Part shown: positions 25,575-37,625 of the stretch, in pieces
Layout of the letters: the number at the start of each line of letters is the position of its first letter
Numbering within the stretch: the stretch's first letter is position 1
Source: Lineus longissimus
Lineage: Eukaryota > Nemertea > Pilidiophora > Heteronemertea > Lineidae
Length of the DNA stretch: 64,000 nt
Assembly: GCF_910592395.1 (NCBI RefSeq)
Contig: NC_088312.1
Span: 14,609,292 to 14,673,291, forward strand
Direction: 5' to 3'
Made by a program: the position numbers and the translations under genes
The notes under the pieces: model-generated
What the model was told of the DNA's origin: nothing
The model's database searches: none
What the model saw: only the letters and a program-made list of their open reading frames with translations

Positions 25575-28447
25575 CTACGCTGGATGATCTTTCAGTCCCA
25601 TTTACGAAGACGCACACTACAACAGACCCGAGTTTAAGCATGACGTGTACACGAGGATGGACAAAAATTTCAGCAAGACGTTGTCATGACACAATGTACT
25701 AGGATGCATGATACATTAGTGTCGCATAAACCCTGTTGAATGCAGCAGTCAACTGAATAATGTCACAGAACCGTAGTGAAATGGTATTGGTATCAACCTG
25801 TGAACAATTTTGGGAATGCATGCTTTAACAGCATAGTTTTAAGTGAGTGAAGGCGCAGAAACTCAAATCATTTAGAATTGTCAAGAATATCGACTCGACC
25901 AATCATTCAAAGCTCTATACAAGCACTTAATAAACACGTTAAAGAATAACACTAATGACCTCACAAGTAAATTGGAATAAACAGCAGAAAAACTTCTCTT
26001 ATCAACAAATTATATGAATTAACCATGACACTACAAGTCAATATTGAAAGCTAATATTCATTACAACACAGCGCTAACTATAGAGATGTCCTCGCCCATT
26101 ACAATCCTCCTCTATCACTATGTTTTTAAACCTCATTAGCGGCGCCGTTAATGTAACAGATGATACATATTTGATGATGGAAGAACATGAACATCACCTT
26201 ATATGAAGAGCTCTTTGATGTAAGCTGAAGCCTGGCAGTCTCGAGCCCATTGCATTATTAATACTTATGACAGGGCAAGTTCGGGCAACCACAAAGCAAG
26301 TCTGTATTTTCCCCTCTTAAAAGATGAAGCTCATTACCAACGTAATGACTGACAGGGGTAAGACGAAACGATGCCCTTAGTGACTGAAATAACAAGCGAA
26401 ATTAAAAAGTGCCAGCGAAAAAAACCCAGTCCCACTGAGAGTGAGAGCAAGAATCTACACTTAAAATATTTAGTCAAAATAATGTGCTGTGCTTTATGCA
26501 GTGAATGACATTATTGCTGCAAGTTGTGTGACCTGTTGTTTGAAGAAAAAATGCAGATTTTAATTTTCTCATGACCACAGTTCTTGGATGCAGGTCTTTG
26601 TGCTATAACTTGATCATTACGATTTTCAGGAATTTCTGAAAATATAATCAGCATAACAATTCTAGCAAGTATGATATTTATTACCCCGTTCTGACAAAGC
26701 CAGCTGTCCACAAGCCATTTAAAAAGTGCCTTTCTGCACATACGACCATAACTACTCCAGAGATCAAAATGCGGACATACTTGACGGCCATGCTCAGCCG
26801 AGCAAAACCACCATACATCCCTTATATTGATATTTTTCATCTTCCAAGTCTGGACGTATTCCCCCATGGACCACAGATACTGCAATTGTGATTGGTTTTT
26901 TAGCTGCTTGACGTCAGTACAGCCATAGATCCCATAATGGCATGGCAACACAGAATATTTTCCTCCGCATCAAAGCATGAAGAGAGTGTGATATAGCCAG
27001 AAGTTGCAAATTTTGACAATGCTGAAAAGTAATTGTAGTCACCTCATCTGAATGAGGCAGAATCTTTTTCTGTAAAAGTGCCACCTTTTTGATGCAGAAA
27101 GAAAAATTGAAAGGTCACTGAATATAACAGATCATGATCTTCTCAAAAGGCATTAGTGAATTCCCAACATCCTCTACTGTTTGCGAATTTTTCTCATTTT
27201 CAATTGACAGTATAGACTTCATTCTACATCTGCTGCCTGAAGTTAATGGTAAATGCACAAGATCATGAATAAATAATGGTTTATTTATTCATGATAAGAG
27301 TGGTATTTTTTCCATTTGATGTTTTCATTTGACATTGCATTTGCAATAATCCTCAAAAAACAAAGTAGTTAGTATTTTGACAAATTAAGATGGTTTCATA
27401 CTGACCTTTATCATCAGTTAATTGTTCACATCATGTGTCCCTAGTTTAGCGATATTCTGTTTAAAGTCAGTTTAGCAACTATCTTACTTCATCTTAGCTT
27501 CTATTTTCAAGCTTAGCTTTCACTTTTCTTCATCTCAGGCTGAACCTTTAGCACTCCGCAAATGAGCGATTTCTGTTGCTGTGCAGACCTGCGACACAAT
27601 ATGACAATAGGAGGATTGCCACTGGAAAACAGACATCAATCAGTGCAATGCGGAACCTGTACAACAAAACCTGCCAATAGGGGGCTCTGTAGGCAAGTGG
27701 ACCATGGTTGTAATGAGAAAGCCATTTCCCGGGTCAATGATTATTGAATATTTCATCCCTTGATTACTCTCCATGGGGAAATAGCACCAAAAATGTTGTT
27801 TTATTGGTCCTAATTCTATTTTGATAAGTTTAAGGGAAAAAATCAACAAACACTTAATCTTAATGGAAAATGCACTGGAAGTGTACCTTTTAGTACTGGT
27901 GCTGCCATCTGTATTTTTAGTTCTGCAGGTTCCTCATTGCAATTAATTGGTTGTCATGGCTATGTTGCAGGTCACAGCAACACAAATCTCACGTTGTGGA
28001 GCGCTTTTGGGTGCAGATGGCTTCCATAAATATTCTGGGCCCCAAATGGCTGCTTTTCCCACTTTCCAAATTTCGTAGCCTATGCTGTCATAGCGATCGG
28101 ACTGTTTGTTATCAAATATCAGTTCACTGATAACGACCTTCATGATCAGTCAAAACATCGGAAGGTAATTTTGATTCTTGCTTCCGACAACAACCTTGTT
28201 GAAAAGCAAGCTCATCAACTTCAGTTTTTTAAATTCTGAGCACGAAGCTACCGCATGTAACATTCAACAACATGGCTTTTTCTAATTGCATGTCAGCAAA
28301 TTCATTCACTCAATAATTACAACGTGGTGAAAACTACTGATCAGTCACCAAAACAATCCAACCGCCTGGGGGTATTCAAAGGTAAGACATGTGGTACCTT
28401 ATCTTTTGAAGAGGTTATTGTGTATTTCAGTGAAACACACTAGTCCT
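25575..28447. other. noncoding stretch
   Basis: No supported gene. The 146-codon minus-strand frame at 26511-26951 has no domain I recognise and is treated as chance. Confidence 0.45.
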
Positions 28448-28886
28448 GGTTCCACTACAGGGTTTAGATCCATTTCTATCGCATTCGCATCAGGTCCGAA
28501 CTTAGCTTAGTCCGGACTAACGAATGTGGTGCAGTTCGACTACAGGATTGGTAAGTTAACAGGTACGGCTACAGGCGGCGCCACTCTATGCGCGTTAGGT
28601 GTTTTTTTGACAGAACCAACACTTCTGCTCATGCGCAATACGTTCACATTGACACGCCACCTGTAGCCGTACTTAGTAACTTGATGTTAATCCGGACTAA
28701 TGCGGTTCCATTACAGGTAATTTCTGCTTTAGATCCGGGTCTATTCTAAGTTCGGCTTAAATCCGCTTGTCCTATCCGCACTTAATAAGACCGCTCTTAG
28801 TGAGAGCCGGACTTGTTTAGTCCGGACTAGCTGTAATGGAATCACAACTAATTCGGATGTAGTCCGCAGTTTCCTGTAGTGGAACC
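28448..28886. mobile_element. inverted-repeat element with nested inner palindrome, 439 bp
   Basis: Ends GGTTCCACTACAGG and CCTGTAGTGGAACC. Inside is a second inverted pair (GTACGGCTACAGG at 28563, complement ending 28672) plus three copies of the palindrome-like TCCGGACTA. No transposase and no clear target duplication. Confidence 0.65.
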
Positions 28887-28900
28887 GCAACTCTTATTTT

Positions 28901-29080
28901 CAGTCATATCTCTTTGCTCAGATCACAGTGCACTTGTGCCTTAATTCGGTTAACACACAATTTTTAGTCCTTTCTCTTTGCTCAGATCACAGTGCACTTG
29001 TGCCTTAATTCGGTTAACACACAATTTTCAGTCATATCTCTTTGCTCAGATCACAGTGCACTTGTGCCTTAATTCGGTTG
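28901..29080. repeat. 64-bp tandem repeat, 2.8 copies
   Basis: Units start at 28901, 28965 and 29029. The core CTCTTTGCTCAGATCACAGT and GCACTTGTGCCTTAATTCGG is almost identical in all three; only the first bases vary. Confidence 0.95.
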
Positions 29081-31099
29081 CCAATGACATCACCAGTATA
29101 TGCTTTCATCAGATCTGCAATAGCCCTGAACATTTTTCTAATGCAACTTTCCCATAAAATGAAATTCACAACCAATATCCAAAGCAAATACATGTACATG
29201 CTATTGTCCAGCACTGCAAATGTATCAACAGCTTTGCTTACATAGCCCAGGCTGAGTAGACTCCGCAGAGGCTAATATTGGAACATGCCAGCTAAATATT
29301 CAATGCTATCTAAAATTCAATATTTCAAGTCATTTTGTCTACTTCTGATGCATTACCCAGAGGCCCTGTAAGCTGAAGCACTGTGTTTATTCAACACACC
29401 TTAGCTAATTGTGCCACGTAAACAAGTGATTTTTGTTGCTGCTACCTACCATGATAAATTCTATGATATGTGACAAATACATCTTGTTTATCTCATGCTA
29501 TACTTGTAATGGGGATAAGTGACAAGAAGTGCAATGCACGTCACCTGCAGCGAAACGGTAAAAATGTGCAACATAAGTTTAAATATCTGCACGTATACCA
29601 CTATCATTTGGCAGATTACAGAATTTTTTTTGGTGTTTTCTTTCAAAATGTATATTTTTAAGAAGTGCAGTTAATTGCAGAATCCAACAGAGTAAAGCAT
29701 GTAAGGAAATTTTGTGGGTTCCTTTTTTAAAGTGAACGCTGACAGCTTGGCCTCGTACACAATGTCATAACCTGGCTGCCTCACATTGTTATTGATTACA
29801 GTGAGACTAAAGCCTGAATAAACTGAACGCCCAACGTGAAATCGTGTTATTGCAATCAAAATGCCCGAAGGATTATGGGGGGTGAATTGATTCGCCAAGC
29901 AGATGCGGAAAATTTGCAATTACAATAAAAATGTACCACTTGGAATTTGGTGAAAACCTGATTTTCACAACACAGTCAACCTTTATTAGTTGAATATTGC
30001 AACAATTTGCTATGTCAGCATAATATTGATTGGTTCTAAGAGTCAACGTTTTCTATTGTATCCGGTTTCCGTTCAGGCGTAATAGCTCGCTGAGAATTTA
30101 ATAAATTTTCACCCGAGCTACATCATGTCATATTGAATCAGCCACGTTTCGAATTCGGAATCCCATACTAATCTGACGGATGTTTATTTCTCATAACACC
30201 CATGTGCAAGCGTAATTTGATTTTAAACCAATCACTGTTAATCTAGAAAGTGATGAAGATTGAACTGACCTCCATAAGGAATTCAAGCTAATTCCATCTT
30301 CCAATTTGCGCTCGAGCTTAAGAAATGGATATAGAATCTTATACGGGGCTGGAATCTAAGATACTGACAAAATCAATGAAAGAGTCCATATGAAATGTTC
30401 TGGTTGAAGTTTAAATGTTACTTTTTAGAATTGTGTTAAAAATATATCAGTCATTATCGAACATTGTGAGGTACGATCTATTCCAAAATACTAAGGAGCC
30501 TCTCATTTCTATCCTGGAATAAACAGGCTCATGAAAGGGAGGGTGAATGTATTTAGGATGAATCCCTTCAGCTTCAGATCAACTTCAGATCAACTTGACT
30601 CTGACTTCCCTTTGAAGGAGTTTGATTACTGAACAAAACATTGACCAAAATGTTAGCTGAAACTCACCTTTCCAGACAAACGGAGGTCTCTGCCGCCTTC
30701 TCCTCTCTACACAGTAAAGCCACTAATGGTGTCCTGAATGATATGCTTCATCAACCAAAAAGGTATAAAAATATGATCTATCAAAATGCACCTGAGTGAA
30801 ATGCCATCAAGATGGAGGTCAGTTCAAACTTCACCTATGTTTGTGAGGGAAGCCTTCATTCTCTTCTAATGTCATGATGAGTGCTGTTTCTTGTTCCTTC
30901 AAGGATCCTTCAAGGATCCTACAGCTCGTCTGCATATTACATGGATCTGCTGCTCCCCAACTAAATGAAGACGAGTTCCTCGTGGAACACACCTCTTATC
31001 TTACAAATGCAATTCTGTCAACTCTTTAGCAGGAAGATGTGGACCTGATTTGATTTATTAACAAATCCTCTACAGAGAAGAGTGAATCAGCAACAGCAG
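29081..31099. other. noncoding stretch
   Basis: No supported gene or repeat beyond a short AAGGATCCT duplication near 30900. Confidence 0.45.
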
Positions 31100-32559
31100 T
31101 GGGGTCGGAAGCAAGCTCTCAAAACCATAGAGCAGATACAAGCATGAACTGCAACAGGTTTGAGGGCAATGGCCAAGGGCAAGAACACAAGAAAGTAACA
31201 GGGTTGGATTGGAAGTGTGCTATTAAAGCAAGGGAGCCTGGGGAATCTCCAAGAGCAAACGGGTTGAGGCAAGCTTTCAAAATTTGACAAAAAACCACAG
31301 AAATGCATGAAGCAAGTTCTATTGCCATTCAGAGAAATCTCAAATTTTGACAGAATTGTAACAAAACTCTCAACGCCAATCAGCAGTCATGGCAGAAGAA
31401 TCGCCAACAGTAACAAGGAGGGAACAAAGCCACAAGATCTGAGACAAGCTTTCAAAACCACAGAGCAAAAGCAATCTCCAAGAGCAACAGGGTTTTTCAA
31501 GGGAAATTTCTAACCCATGAAGGAAAGAGAGGAAGACAGTACCTCAAAGATCAACAGGGCCAGAAGTGAGTTCTTTCTATGCATAAGCAAACAGTACCAC
31601 CAACATCAACAGGGTCAAGTGAGCTCTCCACTCAATAGTAGAGAGGTCAAAGCAATGGAGCCGACAGTACCACTGACCTACAGGGCTATAAGTGAGCTCT
31701 AAACGCAAAGCAATGGAGCTGACCATACCACATACCTCTACAGGGCTAAAAATGAGCTCTCTGCAATTCCAAGCAGAGGAGCTGACGGTACCACTCACCC
31801 CTACAGGCCTAGAAGTGAGCTCTCAACTCAAAGCAGTGGAGGTGACTACCACACAGGGCTAGAAGTGCTCCTCAACTCAAACCAATGTAGTTGTCATTGC
31901 CATCTTCACAAATGGGGCTAGAAGTGAGCTCTCAACTCAAAGCAATAGAGCTTACTGTGTCATCGACACCAACAGCACACCTCTAAGCACAAGGAAGCAG
32001 ATGGAATCTCCAATACCAACAGGGCTAGAAGTTGTCTTTCAAATCAAGGATAACAAACAGTATCCCCAACATCATCTGGCACAGAAGTGCACCCTCAAAG
32101 CAAGGGAGAAGACTCACAACTAACAGGGCTGGAAGGTAGTATGTAAATGTTGAAACGAGCCAAATGAAACAAGCCAAACTAAACGAACCAAATAAACATT
32201 CTAAACATGAAATTGAAGATCACGTTTCGATGCAATATGATTGCAAAGGTTGGGGTTGATATTTGCCTGAAATGAAAAAGCACTTATATTCACTTAGGCC
32301 CACTTAAGTTTTAAACAAGCCAAAAAAAACAAGTAAATGAAACGTTCCATGGTGCACCATTCAAAACTTAAAATGAACCAAATCGAATGGGACTATGTGA
32401 TACTTGACAGAATCCTGCAATGAATATAACATGTAAACTTGATCTTTCAGTTCAGGTTTAAAACGTTTATTTGGCTTGTTTAGTTGGCGTGTTTCATTTG
32501 GCTCGTTTCAACAATTACATACTACGGGGCTGGAAGTTCACTTTCCAGTTAAGGCTCCA
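31100..32559. repeat. degenerate ~60-bp minisatellite, interrupted by a transposon
   Basis: A loose repeat CAACAGGGCTAGAAGTGAGC, CTCTCAA..CAAAGCAA and GGAG.TGAC.GTACCA recurs about 15-20 times from 31100 to 32136. It resumes after the 32139-32522 insertion with GGGGCTGGAAGTTCACTTTC. Small open frames in it are incidental. Confidence 0.75.
32139..32522. mobile_element. 384-bp TIR element with TA duplication inserted in the minisatellite
   Basis: About 60-bp inverted ends. The left end starts GTATGTAAATGTTGAAACGA and continues GCCAAATGAAACA; the right end is the complement with a few mismatches, ending TTACATAC. TA flanks both sides (32137-32138, 32523-32524). Inner sequence is AT-rich with no open frame. 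Confidence 0.85.
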
Positions 32560-32708
32560 GGGCCCGGTTGTTCAAAAGAACAAAATTCACGTTATCCCTA
32601 ACATTTACGTCCTGGGGACGTTACCTCTTTCGGTTAAACCCATTGAAATTTTCACGTTAAGACTTAACGCTTCCGTTAAATCTAACGTTGTTTTGAACAA
32701 CTCAGCCC
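32560..32708. mobile_element. 149-bp MITE, GGGCC-GGTTGTTCAAA ends
   Basis: The left end GGGCCCGGTTGTTCAAAA pairs with the right end TTTTGAACAACTCAGCCC. Same end sequence as the element at 39660-39869. Internal ACGTTA/TAACGT inversions extend the fold. Target duplication not clear. Confidence 0.7.
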
Positions 32709-33948
32709 AGGAAGCAGACTTATGCAGGCCAAGTGCGAATTTTCGACGTTATGTAAATCACAGCTGAGCACTCTAACCAATAACAGGAGTAGCTACCACA
32801 TCAGTACCGTACCCGAACATGAAAAGCTTGAAAATGTAAAATATTTAGGATTGTCAAAAGTGACACACTGAACAAGCTACATCAAATCTATTTCAGTTAG
32901 AAATATTCCTCACCATGCACCAGCAACAGGAGTTATGTTCCTACTTACAATAATAGGAACAACCATCATGAGTGTGGAGAGGACCAAACGTCCTTAGAGA
33001 GGGATTCTCATGAATAGACCCACATCAAATATTCATCAACTTCAACCGGGTGACTAAGGAACTGTCGCCACTGATTCCCGATATTTTACCGAGAGGTTCA
33101 TTACCGGGTGCTTACCGAGAATACTGGTGAAGACTGTTGCGCGAGATTGGCATGGTTTATAGATTTCTAGTCTGTCCCTTGGTATTGCTGACCTCATCAT
33201 TGTCTTGACAAATCATCCATATGAGATGACCAAACAGAGCAATGCAATTCTCTAATCCCCTACTGGAAACTGTGGGGAAATTTGCATCGTCGAGACACTT
33301 GGGGCATTGAAAGAAAGTTGATTACTTAATCCAAGCTTTTACTTTTCATGCTAATATTTGGCAGGAAATATACATGGCCGTGCAAGATCACACAACCTCT
33401 TTACAATTCTTGTGCAGCTCTTTCTTTCCAGAGCTAAAATTATACAATTTATAGTGTGTTTCTATTAAAAGAGACAATTTTAAAGCAGAATTTAATGGCA
33501 TTTTGACTTTGGCTCCCTTAGAAAATCAAGGTAAAATAATTTTTTTGCAATCCCCACCATACCATTATTTTTCAAAGGTATGAAGAATTTCTCAACATAG
33601 CCTTACTAATTTGAAAGAAATGGTGCGTCCTGAAGTCCATACCTCAATCAATTGTCAAGTGACTGACGAGGTTCATATTATATGTTCACAATCAGGCCAT
33701 GCCATAAACTCAATAGATCTGACTTTGACCAGTGGTCCAAGTACCGAATTTAGCCAGAGGGGTCACAAATTTCATCCGTTGTAATCCAGACCCTTCACGA
33801 CATCCTTGAACTCTCTTGAAGGTCACTCAACAGCTTGCCCATCTCATTTCAATTTCAATTTGATTTGGCATCCTGTTGATTCAGCAAGACCCCTGCACAT
33901 ATTAGAAAATGAGACAAAAGATACAACTCAAAACCATCACGCCATATA
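32709..33948. other. noncoding stretch
   Basis: No supported gene or repeat. Confidence 0.4.
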
Positions 33949-34105
33949 CAGTGGAACCTCTCTTAGCGGACACCTCTTTATTAAGGACACTAGTTTTGGC
34001 CCCAAATTGGTTGTTTCTATTCAATTTGACCTCTCTAATCAAGACACCTCTCTATTAAGGACAGCCTTTGTTCTTGAGGGTGTCATTAACAGAGAGGTTC
34101 TACTG
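33949..34105. mobile_element. pogo-like MITE, 157 bp
   Basis: TA-flanked, starts CAGTGGAACCTCTCTTAG and ends GAGAGGTTCTACTG. Same family as 22086-22245, in the opposite interior orientation (GGCCCCAAATTGGTTGTTTC here, its complement there). Confidence 0.8.
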
Positions 34106-34929
34106 TATATATAAAAACAATATTCTGATATCCACCTTTCATGGTTGAATAAATATGTACATCATTAACATACAAACAGTTACACCAGAAGATCCTGTAG
34201 GGCATTCCGAATTCCCAATTGAAAAACGATGTCACATCCCGAAAACAAATTTTGTAAGGGCTCATATCTAGGTCAGCCCGCTGGCAGGAACTATATTGAG
34301 GATCTCACCTTTTATAGCTGGCTGTATTGGTATTCAGATTTAACAATAGAAACCAGCTCATCCTGACAATACCGGAATCATGGACTGGCTCTCTGGTGAG
34401 AGCGCCTGATTGTGTCGTATGCCATCAGAAGGTTTGGCATACCAAGTAGTCTCAACAATGAATGGGAAGTACAAGAGGAGATACCTCTAACTGCACCAGA
34501 GGATGGTAATTCAACCAAATTTATCAGAGTTGGGTTAGTTGTCAGTTGCCCCCAGTATTGAGTTGGTGTTGTCCTGGGGGTAATCTTAATCTCACCTGGC
34601 ATATTGAAGGGACAGGAAATATAGGGATTAGCCTTTATTCGACACTCTGGTGTGGGCTATTAAACGGCAGGAAAATGACATTTTAAAATGTGTTAGGAAA
34701 ACCTTGCAGGAAGAGAAAAAGGATATAGACTATCAAACAGAGGCGGTAGACCACCTACAATTTGGCCGACATACAAGCTCATAACTGGTATTTGTGTGGG
34801 GTGGGGGTGGCAAGCCCCTCCTTTTATTACCAACAGCCTGAAAATTTGGCTCAAACTCTAGTGATTCTTTGAAGGGGGAGGGGGCATAATGCACTCCCCC
34901 GCTCTGGCTGCAGCCCACATATAGACATA
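34106..34929. other. noncoding stretch
   Basis: No supported gene or repeat. Confidence 0.4.
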
Positions 34930-35014
34930 CAGTGGCCCCTCCCTTGGAGGACACCTCTCTATTAAGGACAGCACTTGTCAGTCCCGAGGGTGTCCTTAAT
35001 AGAGAGGTTTACTG
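34930..35014. mobile_element. pogo-like MITE, 85-bp short form
   Basis: TA-flanked, CAGTGGCCCCTCCCTTGG to GAGAGGTTTACTG. It lacks the central block of the 157-176-bp copies, so it is an internal deletion form. Confidence 0.75.
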
Positions 35015-35253
35015 TACTACTGTAACACTATAAACAATCATACTCATAGTAATATGCATGCTGTCACAAATAGCCCACATAATTATTACTATTAGTATTA
35101 GTAAATGATAATGTGATAAGATAACCATAATTATTGAACATGTGCAACGCAATAAATAGATAACATGATATATAGGCATTCATGCATACAATGTGATTTG
35201 CTATGAAATGTATATATTGATAATAATAAGGGATCGAGAAAAAGCTGTTAATA

Positions 35254-35429
35254 CAGTAACCACTCTATTAAGGGCACCCTCGGGACTGACAAATGTTGTC
35301 CGTAATAGAGAGGTGTTTTGATTAGCGTGGTCAAATTGAATGGAAATAACCAATTTGGGACCATAACTAGTCCCCTTAATAAAGAGATTGTCATTAATAG
35401 AGAGGTGTCCGGTAAGGGAGGTTCCACTG
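35254..35429. mobile_element. pogo-like MITE, 176 bp
   Basis: TA-flanked, starts CAGTAACCACTCTATTAAGG and ends GGGAGGTTCCACTG. A ~17-bp duplication (AATAAAGAGATTGTCATTAA region) makes it longer than its relatives. Confidence 0.8.
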
Positions 35430-35918
35430 TACATCACAATGACACAATATATGTCACACCCCATGTTAGAAAACCCAATAGCAATAGAGTTGTTTCTTTA
35501 TTTTAACTTAGACATTCGACAATAGCTATCATGTAAGCCAATAGATTTTTGAGTTTTAAATCATATATTTATGTTATTACTGGTAGGTCTAAATAGCCTT
35601 CTCAATCAAAAACTAAAGGGATTGACACTTTTTTCAAGAGGACATATATTACTGTTACACCTGCTTAGAGTGGAACAATCTTAGTTACAAACTCGCACAG
35701 TGACAAAATTAAGATTAAAACGAAATCGGCACCTCCGTGCATACACACGTGACATAGCCACAATTTCCACTCAACTGCTACAAACAAAGTCTGAAACACA
35801 CCATTTGGTCTACGAACGATATCGAAACAATAATTTTCTAATAGCCACCAGCTGTTCAATAATTTCTAAAAAGAGAAAACGCGGATAATCAGGTAAAAAT
35901 AATATGAAGTGACCCTAC

Positions 35919-36024
35919 CTCGTTGTCGTTCGGACTTCTGACTCTGTTAAAGAGTGTGTCTTCTTCAGCAGGTAGATGATGCCTTGAACTGCAGCTGTAG
36001 CACGTGAAAAAGAATCTGACAACT
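35919..36024 (-). other. possible exon of an unidentified divergent gene
   Basis: On the minus strand an open stretch (reading ...AAVQGIIYLLKKTHSLTESE...) ends at a good donor (GAG|GTAGGG at 35919|35918) and follows a pyrimidine-rich sequence ending in AG. It lies just upstream of the FBXO3 orthologue and would be transcribed away from it. The peptide weakly recalls COMM-domain protein N-terminal regions, but I cannot identify it and no neighbouring exon joins convincingly. Confidence 0.2.
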
Positions 36025-36604
36025 CAATAAAAATGGACTAATAAATGCAGACAATTGAACACTCAAAGGTAATAGGCAGTTTTAAACGTATTCCTGTTGA
36101 TATCAGTTGCTTTGTGACGAGTAAAACACACCATGCACTAACCATCACTTAGCAGTTTTCCTGGAGTGCGAGGATCTGGCTTTCGGCCTCACTCGGTAAT
36201 GATCGGAACACGATGTGAGCAGCGCCGATGGAAAACATAACCCCACTGCAAAGCGGGGAAAAAAGCTCGCGTGCGAACCTCCTGTTGCTTCCTGCTGAAA
36301 TATTGTCACACCTTTTGAGTTATCTAGATTTTAAGTCTTTTCAGAGGTAAAACTGGCGCGTGTTTTTATCAGTAAATGCGTTTTGCAAGCAAAGAATTAT
36401 CTAGCTATCTTCACATACTCTTATACAGTATATTGGGCCTGTCAGTGTATGTACAGGGTGTATCAATAAAACGGAACAGTTGCTATTTTCCCCAATATTT
36501 ACAACTCTAGGTATAGGATAGATATGACAAATACATGTAGGTCATATTATGCGTATGGATCTTAGCTTCAAATTAACACCATTCATGTTTGAATAGCGTT
36601 CCGC

Positions 36605-37204
36605 ATGGCTGGTCGGGCGCTGTTGAAACAAAATCGCCCAAAATCCAATTTGTTGCAGGGTGTGAGGGTTACATTTGCATTTGGCGCTCGGTGTCTTATT
36701 CATTGCATAACATTCTTAAGTATATGCCCAGATGGTAGGACATATAATGTAATGCATATGTGCATGATCATTGGAAAAATGGGGCAGCTAAGGTCACAGT
36801 CCGAGTGTTCCTTAATTCATTGTCAATCACTCACTGATTCTGAATATGCGCACTTGGGAAGTTTGGCCAAAGTGATAGGGTATGCCAACAGACCTGTCCC
36901 ATCTCGGAAAACTATCCGCCATTCACTTCCGATAGGGATGATTCGCACAAGAACTGACATTTTGGCTCAGAATTTGCGGCAAAGGACTGTTGATCACACT
37001 CGGGATTGTAGTATAGATATTTTAAGGGTTGGCCATGCGCTGCACCGTGACCATCAATTTCTTAGTCTGGATGCCATTGCCAGTAGGCTTCATGTATGCT
37101 TACGGTTTTATGCCATGGGACCAGAGGTGGACTACACCATGGGGCCAGACTTGTGGCACGACATTCCAATCCATCCCATCAATCATTTCAGCTTTGGCGT
37201 GTGA
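36605..37204 (+). other. 199-codon open frame of unknown nature
   Basis: Uninterrupted frame from ATG, unusually long for this AT-rich region, basic in character (many Arg and His), with no domain I recognise. About 175 bases upstream is ACAGGGTGTATCAATAAAAC, the kind of end sequence seen on some DNA transposons, so it may be the relic of an element's gene. A matching right end was not found. It has no splice link to the FBXO3 exon at 37536. Confidence 0.25.
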
Positions 37205-37535
37205 ACTGCAATATCCCCCAAGGACGCACTGTCTTTGGCAGGTAGTCAACACGTTGATATCTTACATTCAGTGACAATCTGTCATACTGTGCTGTGCAAT
37301 GCGCTCCCAGAGAAAAAAAAAAGTACATTTGCCTCCCCCTGATCAAAAGCTTCAATTCAAGCTACCTACAAACCTGCCAAGTAACCAGCTGAGGTGTTAA
37401 GTCCCCTTGCCTTTAAATTGGTAAAAATATTCAATATTTCAGCCAAAAACTGCAGGAGAAGAGAGACTTAAAGTAGTACTGCATATGAAATCTTAGAAAA
37501 CAACATTTAGATGATAATATTTTGCTTCCTTTCAG

Positions 37536-37625
37536 CGTATGTTGCACATGTCAACATCTCCACACTTTGTGCCAAGATGACATCCATTGGAAGCGATTCT
37601 GCAAGAGATACTGGTTGCTTAAAGA
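37536..37625 (+). CDS. FBXO3: FBXO3 exon 2: F-box end
   Basis: Acceptor TTCCTTTCAG|CG, donor AAAGA|GTAAGT. Starts in phase 2 (one base completes a codon from the missing exon) and ends after two bases of a Glu codon. Encodes the second half of the F-box with DDIHWKRFCKRYWLLK, the conserved W...CK.YW signature. Confidence 0.9.

Noticed and set aside
26511-26951. 146-codon minus-strand open frame
   Set aside because: No recognisable family and no splice context; odd composition (many Trp, Cys, Ile). Length alone is not enough.
27943-28143. Possible minus-strand exon (KVVISELIFDNKQSDRYD)
   Set aside because: No convincing acceptor/donor pair and no family match.
36190-36235. Minus-strand ATG frame reading FRSLPSEAESQILALQENC as the missing F-box exon
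   Set aside because: Wrong strand for FBXO3, closes with a stop, and has no usable donor; only a superficial LPxE resemblance to F-box starts.
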